The notes beneath the pieces were generated by a model. That model worked only from the letters and a program-made list of their open reading frames with translations. It did no database searches and was not told where the DNA came from. From assembly GCA_963838385.1 (NCBI GenBank), contig CAWIRE010000001.1, positions 1,860,001 through 1,924,000 of the forward strand: 64,000 nucleotides of DNA, read 5' to 3'. Within the stretch, counting starts at the first letter, position 1. Each line of letters begins with the position of its first letter. The position numbers were made by a program, and so were the translations under genes. Below, in pieces: positions 8,563 to 17,247 of the stretch. Origin of the DNA: DAHUYF01 sp963838385. GTDB lineage: Bacteria > Pseudomonadota > Alphaproteobacteria > ATCC43930 > CGMCC-115725.

Positions 8563-8955
8563 TCAGCTCGCTGAAAGCTCCTCGGCGGCGGCGCGCACCT
8601 TGTCGAGCGGGCTGCCGCCGGCCGCCTCGGTCGCGGCAATGACCGCGCCCTCGACGATGGGCGCGTTGCAGACGACGACGCGCTCGCGCCGCTCGGGCGG
8701 CAGCATCTCGACCGCCATCTCGCTGTTGGTCTCGGCGCCGCCGAGATCGACCAGGATCGCCACGCCCTTGGGCGACCAGACCGTCTCGATGGCATCGAGG
8801 ATGCGCGGCAGATCGGTGCCGAGCCCGCCCTCGGCATTGCCGCCGCAAAACGCGACCTTGACCTCGTCCCCCACCATCTCGCGCACCATGTCGGCCGTGC
8901 CGCGGGCGATGTCGCGCGAATGCGAAACGATGACGATGCTGACGGTATCGCTCAC
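8563..8955 (-). CDS. dhaM: DhaM, EIIA-type phosphotransfer subunit of DHA kinase
   Basis: This 130-residue protein is the EIIA(Man)-like domain of DhaM, with phosphorylatable His12 in IVIVSHSRDIARG and the conserved VDLGGAETNSE segment. In E. coli DhaM is fused to HPr and a partial EI domain, whereas here these are separate genes in the same operon. It would rephosphorylate ADP bound to DhaL. A GTG start at 8955 is chosen because it overlaps the dhaL stop by 4 nt (GTGA) and gives the exact N-terminus expected for the family; no ATG is available. Confidence 0.94.
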   Translation of the reverse strand: MSDTVSIVIVSHSRDIARGTADMVREMVGDEVKVAFCGGNAEGGLGTDLPRILDAIETVWSPKGVAILVDLGGAETNSEMAVEMLPPERRERVVVCNAPIVEGAVIAATEAAGGSPLDKVRAAAEELSAS

Positions 8956-9575
8956 AGATGCGCCTCCAGGGTGGTGCAGATGGCGTGGACGAGAACGGCG
9001 CTCGAGCGCGCCCCGGGATCGACATGGCCGATGCTGCGCGGGCCGAGATAGGAGGCGCGGCCCTTCGTCGCCTGCATCGGCGCCGTGCGCTCGGCCGCTG
9101 TCTCGGCGGCGGCGGCGAGCCGCTGCAGGAGGTCGGCCCTCCCGGCCTCGGCGCGCAGCGTCTCCAGCACGGGGGCGAGCACGTCGAGCATGGTCTTCTC
9201 GCCCGGCCCGGAGCGGCCGCGCGCGCCGACCGCCGCGACGCCGGCAGTGAGGATCTCCGCGGCATCCTCGGGCAGCCGCAGGCCGCGCGTGATGGCGTCG
9301 CCCATGGCCATGAAGAGGCTGCCATAGAGCGGGCCCGAAGCCCCGCCCACGCTCATCACCAGCGTCTTGCCCACCGTCTTCACCCCCTCGCCGGTCGGCA
9401 GCGCGGCGATGGCATCGAGCTTGCCCAGCACCGCCTCGAAGCCGCGCTTCATGTTGGCGCCATGATCGCCATCGCCGATCGCCTGGTCGAGAACGGTGAG
9501 CTCGCCGGCGCTGGCGATGATGCGCTCCGCCGCCGCGGCGATCAGCGCTCGCAACAGGCCGGGATCGAGGCTCAT
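8952..9575 (-). CDS. dhaL: Dihydroxyacetone kinase subunit DhaL
   Basis: The 207-residue product is the ADP-binding subunit of the PTS-dependent DHA kinase. The magnesium-binding aspartates fall at Asp30, Asp35 and Asp37 in LDQAIGDGDHGANM, the same numbering as E. coli DhaL, followed by the glycine-rich GGASGPLYGSLF loop and a C-terminal YLGPRSIGHVDPGA segment. It is the first gene of the operon; the candidate operator palindrome begins 20 nt upstream of its ATG. Confidence 0.96.
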   Translation of the reverse strand: MSLDPGLLRALIAAAAERIIASAGELTVLDQAIGDGDHGANMKRGFEAVLGKLDAIAALPTGEGVKTVGKTLVMSVGGASGPLYGSLFMAMGDAITRGLRLPEDAAEILTAGVAAVGARGRSGPGEKTMLDVLAPVLETLRAEAGRADLLQRLAAAAETAAERTAPMQATKGRASYLGPRSIGHVDPGARSSAVLVHAICTTLEAHL

Positions 9576-9594
9576 GCCATCGCCTCCAGGTATG

Positions 9595-9622
9595 ATGTTT
9601 AGTTTTACCTTTCACTAAACAT
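9595..9622. promoter_or_regulatory. Inverted-repeat operator candidate upstream of dhaL
   Basis: Two perfect 9-bp arms, ATGTTTAGT (9595-9603) and ACTAAACAT (9614-9622), are separated by 10 bp and lie 20-47 nt upstream of the dhaL start. A third half-site, ACTAAACA, is at 9780-9787. On the minus strand a weak promoter can be drawn with TTGACC at 9642-9647 and a poor -10 at 9619-9624 overlapping the right arm, so bound protein would block transcription of the DHA operon. The regulator is unknown. Confidence 0.65.
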
Positions 9623-9936
9623 TGCGCCCGGTCGCCGGAGTGGTCAACTGGTTTTTGCACGCCTGGCAGGGAGCGAGAATACAGAGCATATATCGACGTA
9701 ATGGTTGTTTCCGGTATCGCGCCGACGCATCGGCGAGGAGCGCCCCGCCGGCTTTAGGCCAGCTTAATTTAACCGGCTGACTAAACACCGGACGCGTGAC
9801 GCCGGAAGCGGCTCCGCTTATGCCGGGTCCGGCCCGCTGTCGCCGTTCTCGCTGATCACGCTTGCCCGATGAGGACGCGTCGGCAATGCTCGCAGATGCG
9901 CGGCACCTCGACGTCACAGCTCACGGGAAGCCTTCC
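9623..9936. other. Intergenic region between DHA operon and ABM gene
   Basis: Apart from the operator half-site at 9780-9787 and possible promoter elements for the dha operon, I see nothing coding here. A 100-codon minus-strand open frame across it has unusual composition and no ribosome site and is not accepted as a gene. Confidence 0.5.
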
Positions 9937-10242
9937 ATGATCACGATCACTGCCGTCATCCGGGCGAAGAAGGGGCATGACACTGCCCTGCGGCAGGCGC
10001 TGCTCGAGGTCGCCGACAACGTGCGCGCCAACGAACCCGATACCGTCGGTTTCTTCGTCTCGCAGGACGCGTCGGATCCTTGCCTGTTCACGACCTATGA
10101 GCGCTTCGCCGACCGGGCGGCGATGGATCGGCACAATAGCTCGGCGGCCTCCACCCGGTTCTTCTCCCTCGCCACCCCGATCCTCGACGGGCCCGTGACC
10201 TTGGTCACCGCCGCCGAGATCTTCGCCAAGGCCGGAAGCTAG
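9937..10242 (+). CDS. Antibiotic biosynthesis monooxygenase (ABM) domain protein
   Basis: This 101-residue single-domain protein fits the dimeric ferredoxin-like ABM/YgiN fold: N-terminal strand ITITAVIRAKKGHDTALRQAL, the middle GFFVSQDASDPCLFTTYERFAD and the DRHNSSAASTRFF helix. Members act as quinol monooxygenases, haem-degrading enzymes or small stress proteins; substrate cannot be predicted. The ATG at 9937 gives the family's usual N-terminus, while a longer frame opening at 9862 adds a sequence with no domain character. Confidence 0.85.
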   Translation: MITITAVIRAKKGHDTALRQALLEVADNVRANEPDTVGFFVSQDASDPCLFTTYERFADRAAMDRHNSSAASTRFFSLATPILDGPVTLVTAAEIFAKAGS

Positions 10243-10462
10243 AGCGGCTCACGCCGCCTGTCGTGGTTGGGGCGGATCGACCGCTGCCAAAGCCGCTCCA
10301 TCACACGCGATCGAGCGCTTGCGCCTTGCCGACGGCCGTACATCCTTCGCCGCGGGGACGTTGCGCGGGATAACGGCCAGCGGCCGACCCAATGGGCAAT
10401 CCCGGCAGGTCCAACGCCGGCAGGCGTCAACCGGGACGCCATCGCAAGAGGAGACGCAAGAC

Positions 10463-11881
10463 GTGCTCGGAATTTTCAAGCAGATCAGCGCCGCAGGGCT
10501 TCCGGCTGTTCACGTTCTGCTGGCAATCTCCGTCACGGTGCACGTGCTGTTTCACAAGCGCGACGTTGGCGCCTCGATCGGCTGGATCGGCCTCGCCTGG
10601 CTGTCGCCGATCCTCGGCAGCATCCTCTACGCCATATTCGGCATCAACCGGGTGAAACGGCGCGCCAATCAATTGCGCGGCAAGCGCCCGGCTCGCCGCG
10701 CGGCCGAGCCGCCGATTTTGCCGGCGGGGCGCGATGACCATCTGGCATCGCTGGAACGGGCCGGCGACCGCATGACACAGCATCCCGCCGAACGCGGCAA
10801 CGCAATCACCATCTTGCACAACGGCGACGACGCCTATCCGAAGATGATTGCGGCGATCGAGGCGGCGGAAGCCAGCGTCGCCCTGTCGAGCTACATCTTT
10901 CGCGCCGACGACGCAGGCGGGCGCTTCATCGATGCCTTGATCGCTGCACGTCGGCGCGGCGTCCAGGTGCGTGTTCTGATCGACGGCATCGGCGGCGGCT
11001 ACTTCCATTCGCCGACCTACGAAAGGCTGCGGCGACATGACGTCCCGGTTTTCCGCTTCATGCACTCTCCCTTGCCGTGGCGCATGCCCTTCCTCAACCT
11101 TCGCACCCATAAGAAGATTCTCGCCGTCGATGGCCGCATCGCGTTCACGGGTGGCCTGAATATCGGCGGTGAGAACCTGCTGGCGGACCGCCCCCGCCAT
11201 CCGGTGCGGGACATCCATTTCAAATTTGAAGGGCCGGTGGTCGCGCAACTGACCGCGGCCTTTGCCGAAGACTGGTTGTTTGCAGCCGAAGAATATCTCG
11301 CTGGCGACGCCTGGTTTCCCCCGCTCGATGACGTTGGCGAAGCCGTGGCCCGGGTCGTCCTTTCCGGCCCCGACCAGGATCTCGAGAAGATCGAGTTCAT
11401 GATCCTTGAGGCAATCACCTGCGCGCGCCAGTCGATCAAGATCGCGACACCCTATTTCCTGCCTGACGACCGGCTGGTCACCGCCCTCGCGTTGGCCTCG
11501 ATGCGCGGCGTCGAGGTCGACGTGATCGTGCCCTCGCCCAGCAACCACCTCATCGTCGATTGGGCCATGCGTGCCCAGATCGGCCCGCTGGTCGCCGCGG
11601 GCTGCCGGATCTGGCGCGACCCGCCGCCCTTCAACCACGCAAAAATGATGACGGTCGACGGCATCTGGTGCCTGATCGGCAGCGCGAACTGGGATGCGCG
11701 CAGCTTTCGATTGAACTTCGAGCTGGACGTGGAGGTCTACCACACCGACGTCGTTCGACAAGTCGACGAGCTGATGGCCGCAAGAAGGGGCGCGCCGGTG
11801 ACCGCCGCCGAGCTCGATGGTCTGCCACCGCCCGTCAAGCTGATCGACAGCGGCGCAAGGCTGATGCTGCCGTATCTGTAG
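10463..11881 (+). CDS. cls: Cardiolipin synthase (phospholipase D superfamily)
   Basis: The 472-residue protein has two N-terminal membrane helices (about residues 12-30 and 37-60) and two HKD catalytic motifs, His216-Lys218-Asp223 in THKKILAVDG and His392-Lys394-Asp399 in NHAKMMTVDG, as in bacterial cardiolipin synthases that condense phosphatidylglycerol. The GTG at 10463 follows AGAGGAGA with about 9 nt spacing and starts just before the first membrane helix; the ATGs upstream have no such site. It stands alone between the ABM and VOC genes. Confidence 0.92.
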   Translation: MLGIFKQISAAGLPAVHVLLAISVTVHVLFHKRDVGASIGWIGLAWLSPILGSILYAIFGINRVKRRANQLRGKRPARRAAEPPILPAGRDDHLASLERAGDRMTQHPAERGNAITILHNGDDAYPKMIAAIEAAEASVALSSYIFRADDAGGRFIDALIAARRRGVQVRVLIDGIGGGYFHSPTYERLRRHDVPVFRFMHSPLPWRMPFLNLRTHKKILAVDGRIAFTGGLNIGGENLLADRPRHPVRDIHFKFEGPVVAQLTAAFAEDWLFAAEEYLAGDAWFPPLDDVGEAVARVVLSGPDQDLEKIEFMILEAITCARQSIKIATPYFLPDDRLVTALALASMRGVEVDVIVPSPSNHLIVDWAMRAQIGPLVAAGCRIWRDPPPFNHAKMMTVDGIWCLIGSANWDARSFRLNFELDVEVYHTDVVRQVDELMAARRGAPVTAAELDGLPPPVKLIDSGARLMLPYL

Positions 11882-11985
11882 CGCCCGAGACTCATGGCCT
11901 GTTGTCCTCGACGCAGAGACGGTACATGCTGAAGCGGACGATCCCGGGCACCCCGGGGGAACGTCCGCCCAAAAGGGAGGAAGAC

Positions 11986-12528
11986 ATGGCCTCACCAAGC
12001 AAGTTGGCGCACGTCGTGTTGCAGACCAACCAGATCGGAACCATGCGGGACTGGTACTGCGAGGTCCTCGGCGCCCGCGTCATTTACGACAGCCCCGCCA
12101 TCTCCTTCATCAGTTACGATGACGAGCACCACTGCATCGCCTTTCTCGACCCCGGGCCACTCGGCGCGCGCGAGCCAGGGGTGGCAAGCCCGATGGCCGC
12201 GGGACGAGAGGCCGGCTTGCATCATGTCGCGTTCACCTATGCGACCCTCGGTGACCTCGTCGACGCATATGTGCGGCTCAGAGAGAGCGGCATCCGACCG
12301 CATTGGTGCGTCAATCACGGCCCGACCACATCGATGTACTACTTCGACCCGGACAACAACCAGATCGAGCTGCAGATCGACAATTTCGGGACCGTCGATG
12401 AGGGCCGGTCTTTTATGGAGTCGCCCGCCTTCCACAAGAACCCCATCGGCGTGAACTTCGACCCTGAGCAGCTCGTCGCGCGGTTTCGCGAGGGCGCTAC
12501 GTTGCAGGAACTGGCGCGTATCGATTGA
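11986..12528 (+). CDS. VOC-family protein, extradiol dioxygenase-like
   Basis: This 180-residue protein has paired beta-alpha-beta-beta-beta modules of the vicinal oxygen chelate superfamily. Candidate metal ligands are the histidine in LAHVVLQT, the histidine in GLHHVAF and the glutamate in NNQIELQ, matching the H-H-E arrangement of biphenyl-2,3-diol dioxygenase-like proteins. A good ribosome site (AAGGGAGGAAG) precedes ATG 11986. Substrate is unknown and there is no catabolic operon around it. Confidence 0.85.
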   Translation: MASPSKLAHVVLQTNQIGTMRDWYCEVLGARVIYDSPAISFISYDDEHHCIAFLDPGPLGAREPGVASPMAAGREAGLHHVAFTYATLGDLVDAYVRLRESGIRPHWCVNHGPTTSMYYFDPDNNQIELQIDNFGTVDEGRSFMESPAFHKNPIGVNFDPEQLVARFREGATLQELARID

Positions 12529-12573
12529 TGCGCGGTGCGTAGAAACTCCAGGACCCGAGCAACGGCGAAATTG

Positions 12574-13806
12574 TCAGCGGCGGTCCTCTTCCGGCCTTGT
12601 CGGATCGGCGACGAGGACGCGGCCGGGCTGAAAAATGATCCGCACGGCGCTGCCGATGCCGAGGCTGCTGTCGATTTTGAGCGCCGCGTCGTGCAGGTCG
12701 GCCAGCGATTTCACCAGGGGCAGTCCCAAGCCGGTTCCATCGTATTTGCGCGTGTAGACGTTCTCTACCTGGGCGAAGGGAGTGAGCGCGATCGCGACAT
12801 GCTCGGGCGACATGCCGATGCCGGTATCGGCTACGGCCAGTTCGATGCCGCCCTCCGGCGTCGCCAGGATCCGCACCACGATACGGCCGCCCGGCGACGT
12901 AAACTTGATCGCGTTCGAGAGCAGATTGAGCAGAATATGCCGGACCGCGCGACGGTCGGCGCGGATGACGACGCGGCCGGGCGGCAGCTCCGCATCGAGC
13001 GCGATGTCGTCGGCTCGGGCACGCTCGATAAACAGGCGCACCACCCCGCGCACGGCGTCATGGAGATCCAACGGTTCCTCGGACAGCACCATCTTCCCTT
13101 GCTCGATTTTGGCCATGTCGAGCAAATCGTTGATCTCGGCGAGCAGTTGGCGTGCGGCGTTGCTGATGTCTTTGACGTACCCGCGATAGCGAGGCGGCTC
13201 GATCGGGCCGAAGGTCTGGGTTTGCATCAACTCGCTGAAGCCGATGATGGCGTTGAGTGGCGTGCGCAGCTCATGCGACATGATGGTGAGGAACTGCGAT
13301 TTCGCGGCGTTTGCGGCTTCGGCGCGGCGCTTCGCCTCTTCGAGCTCACGATTGCGACGCTCGGTGCGCGCCATGCTGATACGCAATAGGGACAGCGCGC
13401 TCGCCACGCCGGCGTACCTGCCGTCGCGCGTGACGATGAAGCCGCATGACAGTGCGGAGGGCTTTTCGTTGGCGATGATCCATTCAAGGTCGTCGATATT
13501 CATCAGATGGTCGACCACCAGCGGTTCGGCGTCCATCAGAAGCGCCACCGGCTTGTCCGCATAGAGCGCGTTGCCGTATCTGTAGGCGAGACGGGTAGTG
13601 AACTCCTGCCGGTACATGAGACCAACTGGCCGGCAAATCTCGATAACCGGGATCGACACCAACTCCGGATTGTTCTTGAATCGGTTGTAGACCTCGCCGC
13701 TGGTCGTGTTCAGCGTCACCGGCTCGACGGCCAGGATGACACCGGTCAGCCCGATCTGCGCCGTACTTGGCGATGCGGACGCAGATGAAAGCAACGCTTG
13801 ATCCAT
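12574..13806 (-). CDS. Sensor histidine kinase with CBS-like N-terminal input module
   Basis: The 410-residue cytosolic kinase has an N-terminal region (about residues 18-140) that reads like a tandem CBS pair, a coiled-coil linker rich in E, R and A, a HisKA dimerisation domain with the phospho-accepting His178 in MSHELRTPLNAIIGFSELM, and a HATPase_c domain with the N box (LLNLLSNAIKFTS), G1 (VADTGIGM) and G2 (GTGLGL) motifs. The kinase core resembles the PleC/DivJ group. No response regulator is adjacent. CBS modules often sense adenine nucleotides, so an energy-state signal is possible. Confidence 0.9.
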   Translation of the reverse strand: MDQALLSSASASPSTAQIGLTGVILAVEPVTLNTTSGEVYNRFKNNPELVSIPVIEICRPVGLMYRQEFTTRLAYRYGNALYADKPVALLMDAEPLVVDHLMNIDDLEWIIANEKPSALSCGFIVTRDGRYAGVASALSLLRISMARTERRNRELEEAKRRAEAANAAKSQFLTIMSHELRTPLNAIIGFSELMQTQTFGPIEPPRYRGYVKDISNAARQLLAEINDLLDMAKIEQGKMVLSEEPLDLHDAVRGVVRLFIERARADDIALDAELPPGRVVIRADRRAVRHILLNLLSNAIKFTSPGGRIVVRILATPEGGIELAVADTGIGMSPEHVAIALTPFAQVENVYTRKYDGTGLGLPLVKSLADLHDAALKIDSSLGIGSAVRIIFQPGRVLVADPTRPEEDRR

Positions 13807-14009
13807 CGCAGCATTATTGGTTTTGGCTGAGGCGCCAGGAGGCTACGGCGGCGCTTCCTAATTCTTTCTAAAGCGCGCCGGGGGTCGTTGCCACGCCGGG
13901 CAAAATCGCAAGTAAACCCGGAAAGTCCCCCGCAATGTGACGTTTCAATTTCGGATTTATTGCCGCGGTGAAGAAAGCCGAGAAGCGGAGTGGCAGCCGC
14001 AGCGTCCCC

Positions 14010-15032
14010 TCACGGCACCAGCAGCACCTTGCCGATATTGCGCCGCGCTTCGATATGGGCATGCGCCGCCGCCGCCTCGGCGAAGGGGAAGGCGCGATCG
14101 ACCACAGGGTTGATCCTGCCCTCCGCCTGCCAGCGCAGGATATCGGCGAGCCAGCGACGCAGCGTCGCCATCTCGCCCCAGAGATGGCCGAGATTGACGC
14201 CGAACACGCCGTGATTGGCGTTCATCAGCGCCGGGGGCGTCAGGCGCAGCCAGGGCACGCCGGCCGCGGCGCGCAGCATCGGCAGCCATCGCCCCGGCCG
14301 CTCGGTGGCGGCGGCAAAGCCGAAAACCCCAAGCCGCCCCAACGGCGCCAGGCACTCATAGCTCCGGCGCCAGGAACGCCCGCCGATGGGATCGAGCGCC
14401 AGATCGACGCCGCGCCCGCCGGTCAGCGCCTTGACCTGCGCCACCAGATCGCCGGCGCGGGCGTCGACCAGCCGCGTGACGCCGCGACGCCGCAGGAAGT
14501 CGTGCTTGGCAACGGAGGCGACGCCGATCACCTCGGCGCCGACGATGTGCGCGAGCTCGATCGCCGAGAGCCCGACGCCGCCGCCGGCGGAATGGACGAG
14601 CACGGTCTCGCCCTTGCCGAGCCGGCCCATGGCGATGACGAGCTGATAGGCGGTGAGATAGGTGAGCGGCAGCGCCGCCCCCTGCGCGGCGTCGAGCCCG
14701 GCGGGGAGCGCAAATACCTGGTTCTCCGGCACCGCGACATGGCTCGAATAGCCGCCGAAGCGGGTGAGCGCCACGACCTTCTGACCGACGGCGAACTGTG
14801 TCGCCCCCGGCCCGAGCGCCGTCACCTCGCCGGCCACCTCGTAGCCGACGACGCAGGGCGGCTTGGGCGCATCGGGATAGACGCCGCGCCGCGCCATGAT
14901 GTCGGCGAAATTGACGCCCGCCGCCGCCACCGCGATCAGCACCTCCCCCGCCCCGGGGCTCGGCACCGCCGCCTCGCGCAGCGCCAGCACCTCGGGCGGC
15001 CCATGCCGCGTGATCCAGATCTGCCGCATCAT
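14010..15032 (-). CDS. Zinc-type alcohol dehydrogenase / quinone oxidoreductase family protein
   Basis: The 340-residue MDR-superfamily protein has a GroES-like N-terminal domain with AAGVNFADIMARRGVYP and an NADPH-binding Rossmann segment with HSAGGGVGLSAIELAH. The zinc-binding cysteines of true alcohol dehydrogenases are absent, which fits the quinone oxidoreductase/VAT-1-like subgroup. ATG 15032 is preceded by AGGGGGGTG; a second ATG follows directly at 15029. Confidence 0.88.
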   Translation of the reverse strand: MMRQIWITRHGPPEVLALREAAVPSPGAGEVLIAVAAAGVNFADIMARRGVYPDAPKPPCVVGYEVAGEVTALGPGATQFAVGQKVVALTRFGGYSSHVAVPENQVFALPAGLDAAQGAALPLTYLTAYQLVIAMGRLGKGETVLVHSAGGGVGLSAIELAHIVGAEVIGVASVAKHDFLRRRGVTRLVDARAGDLVAQVKALTGGRGVDLALDPIGGRSWRRSYECLAPLGRLGVFGFAAATERPGRWLPMLRAAAGVPWLRLTPPALMNANHGVFGVNLGHLWGEMATLRRWLADILRWQAEGRINPVVDRAFPFAEAAAAHAHIEARRNIGKVLLVP

Positions 15033-15123
15033 CGCCACACCCCCCTGCCTCGCGATCCTCGCGAAGTGGAGCACGGCGTCCCAGGAAGCGCAAATCAGAG
15101 CGGCGCTCGCCGCCGGACGCCCG

Positions 15124-15702
15124 TCAGGCCCGGATCGCGGCCGGGGCCGGGATCAGCGCGACCCGGCGCCGGCGGCGGCGATGGGTCCAGAGCCCCGCGA
15201 GGATGCCGGCGGCGGTGAGCGCGTCGCTGACATTGCCGATCAGCGACCCCACCATGAAATTGTGCGCGGCCCAGGCGCTGGTGCAGGCGAGAAAGGCCAG
15301 GCGCATGCGCTGGGTATCGTCCTGCAGCCGGCCGATGGTGGCGAAGACCAGTCCGAGCGAGGCCAGGAACGGGGGGACGCCGTGCGTCGTCGCGAAGGTC
15401 GCGACGCCGGCGGCAGCCAGCGTCAGCGCATAGGACGCCATCAGCGCGTTGCGGCCGAGCGACAGCCGCGCCGCGCCGCTCTGCACCGAGCCGGCAAGAC
15501 ACATGAAGCCGCCGGCTGGCGAGCCCAGCAGAAAGAAATGCAGCGCGAAGGACAGCGCGCCGATGGTCTGGCACAGCAGGATGGTGGAGCGGCGGCCGAG
15601 CAGCGCCCAGGAGGCGCCAAGCGCGATGCCGGCGATGCCGGCGCAATTCGCGATGGTGAGGAAACGCGCGGCGGAGGCGGCGACATCGGCAAGAGCGGTC
15701 AT
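15124..15702 (-). CDS. YgjV-type inner membrane protein
   Basis: This 192-residue protein is highly hydrophobic with about six membrane segments and resembles the YgjV (Imp-YgjV) family, including the paired half-repeats with SLGRNALMASY and SVQSG. Function of the family is unknown. The start at 15702 is chosen because it precedes the first hydrophobic helix directly. Confidence 0.7.
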   Translation of the reverse strand: MTALADVAASAARFLTIANCAGIAGIALGASWALLGRRSTILLCQTIGALSFALHFFLLGSPAGGFMCLAGSVQSGAARLSLGRNALMASYALTLAAAGVATFATTHGVPPFLASLGLVFATIGRLQDDTQRMRLAFLACTSAWAAHNFMVGSLIGNVSDALTAAGILAGLWTHRRRRRRVALIPAPAAIRA

Positions 15703-15906
15703 GGAACGAACCAAAAACGACGGTGCTGCACGGGCGCACGAAAGAGAGGCGCGCGATCCCGGCGATGACAATGACAGGGAGTGGTAAAGCTTCGGTTAGT
15801 CGCGAGCCCGCGCGAACGCCATCTCTGCCAAGAATGTCGATGCTTTACGCAGGGTTGCTGCTTCGCGAACGCAACTCTCGACCCGGCCGACGCCGCGCGC
15901 TCGGCC

Positions 15907-16476
15907 TCACGCCGGTTCCGGGCGATCCACCAGCTCGGCGAGCCGGTCGTACCATCGCGCCTGCTCCGCCGGCGTCGCATGGGCGTTGGCGCCGCTCGGA
16001 TTGGGCACGACGAAGAGCCGCGTGCCGCCGATCTCGGTCTCCTGCAATCCCAGCGCGGGCGCCGGCCTGTCGCGGGCGAGGAGCAGGTGAACCCGGCGAT
16101 AGCCGGTGATCCCGTGAAAGCATGCGATGCGCGGTCGATGGCGCCGAAGCTTCGCCGCAAGCTCGGCGATGCCGGCATCGAACTCCTCGGGCGGCACCTC
16201 CGCAGCCCTCGCCGTGGCGCGCTTCACCAGATCGGTGAAGCCGAAGCCATGCTCGAGGAGCGCCCGATCATGCTCCGGCGTGAGCACCGCGAGACCCAGC
16301 GCCAGACGCGCGCGGCGGCTCAGCCGCGAGCGCGAGAAGGCGGACCAGAAGCGGTTGGTCGGGCGTGCGAAATAGTGCCCGCGCGTCGCCGAGAAGACCG
16401 AGGGGTTGAGGCCCACGAAGACCACGTCGAGCCCGCTGCGCAGCAGATCGGGAAGGGTGGGCGCTACCACATCCAT
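15907..16476 (-). CDS. mug: Mismatch-specific uracil-DNA glycosylase (Mug/TDG family)
   Basis: The 189-residue protein has both hallmark motifs of the G:T/U mismatch-specific glycosylases: GLNPSVFSATRGHYFARPTN near residue 22, with the active-site asparagine in GLNP, and the base-flipping loop VPNPSGANAH near residue 158. It would remove uracil or ethenocytosine opposite guanine. The gene overlaps the end of the upstream lipoprotein gene by 13 nt. ATG 16476 gives the natural family length. Confidence 0.92.
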   Translation of the reverse strand: MDVVAPTLPDLLRSGLDVVFVGLNPSVFSATRGHYFARPTNRFWSAFSRSRLSRRARLALGLAVLTPEHDRALLEHGFGFTDLVKRATARAAEVPPEEFDAGIAELAAKLRRHRPRIACFHGITGYRRVHLLLARDRPAPALGLQETEIGGTRLFVVPNPSGANAHATPAEQARWYDRLAELVDRPEPA

Positions 16477-16751
16477 CCCGGCGGCGGCGGATACCAGCCG
16501 GGGCCGAACCCGCCGGGGCCATACCAGCCGGGCTGCGGCGCCGCGTAGCGCCGCGCGAGGCTCTCGCGCTGCAGGCAATTGGCGAAGTCGGTCGTGCCGG
16601 GCTTGAAGCCGTAGCTCGCGCAGACGCTTTCATCCTGCGCGCGCAGCTCCTCCGCCGATTGGCACGCGGCGAGGCTCAGCAGCATCAGCAGCGCCATCGC
16701 GGTCCTGCCGAGACCGGCACCCATCGAGCGGAGGCGAGGTTGCTTCCTCAA
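16464..16751 (-). CDS. Small proline/glycine-rich lipoprotein
   Basis: The product is about 95 residues with a lipoprotein signal ending in LLSLAAC, then a conserved-looking CASYGFKPGTTDFANCLQRE segment with two cysteines and a tail rich in P, G, Y and W (PGWYGPGGFGPGWYPPPPGW). Short lipoproteins with a YGF-PGT-FA-C signature are common in alphaproteobacteria; function is unknown. The frame opens with TTG at 16751 after an AGGACG sequence; an ATG at 16724 is an alternative start with a poorer ribosome site. Confidence 0.8.
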   Translation of the reverse strand: MRKQPRLRSMGAGLGRTAMALLMLLSLAACQSAEELRAQDESVCASYGFKPGTTDFANCLQRESLARRYAAPQPGWYGPGGFGPGWYPPPPGWMW

Positions 16752-16857
16752 GCGGCACGTCCTGCTGCGGCTTTCCCCGGAGACCGATCATAGCGCGATC
16801 CGAGGGCCGCAGACGAGGATCGGCGGGGAGGGCGCGTGCTCCCGCCCGGACAGGCTC

Positions 16858-17247
16858 CTAGTGCTGGGCCGGCTCCAGCCGCTGCAGGAGCTTGGCCCGG
16901 ACCGTCGGGTCGTTCTGCGCCACCTGCAGGATCGCGTTGTACTCGTCGAGGGACAGGCCTTGATCGGTCACGGCCTTTTTCAGCGCATCATTGCCTTCAT
17001 TGGCGAGGCGCTGCTGCTGGTCCGGCGGCGCCGCCTCGATCTTCTCCTGGTAGCTCTGCTTGAGCGTGGTCACGTGCTGCAGCGCCGCCGCCGCGGCGTC
17101 GAGCTTCTTGTCCGAGATCGCGGCGGCCGGCACCGCAGGCTTCTGCCCCTGCGGCGGCATCGGGCTCTGGGCGCTTGCCGCCGGGATCGAGAGCAGGACC
17201 GCGGTGCCGAGAAGCGCGGCGGCGAAGGTCTCTATCACTGGGCGCAT
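16858..17247 (-). CDS. Periplasmic DUF4168-type protein
   Basis: This 129-residue protein has a cleavable signal peptide (about residues 1-24, ending ASA) and a helical domain with EGNDALKKAVTDQGLSLDEY and ILQVAQNDPTVRAKLLQRL, typical of the DUF4168 family of unknown role. ATG 17247 is chosen because AAGGAG lies 6 nt upstream. Its TAG stop lies in a CTAG followed by a sequence shared with the ends of the palindromic element near 35 kb. Confidence 0.82.
   Translation of the reverse strand: MRPVIETFAAALLGTAVLLSIPAASAQSPMPPQGQKPAVPAAAISDKKLDAAAAALQHVTTLKQSYQEKIEAAPPDQQQRLANEGNDALKKAVTDQGLSLDEYNAILQVAQNDPTVRAKLLQRLEPAQH

Noticed and set aside
9615..9917. A 100-codon minus-strand open frame in the dha-ABM gap
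   Set aside because: No ribosome site, no recognisable pattern, and it would cover the candidate operator region.
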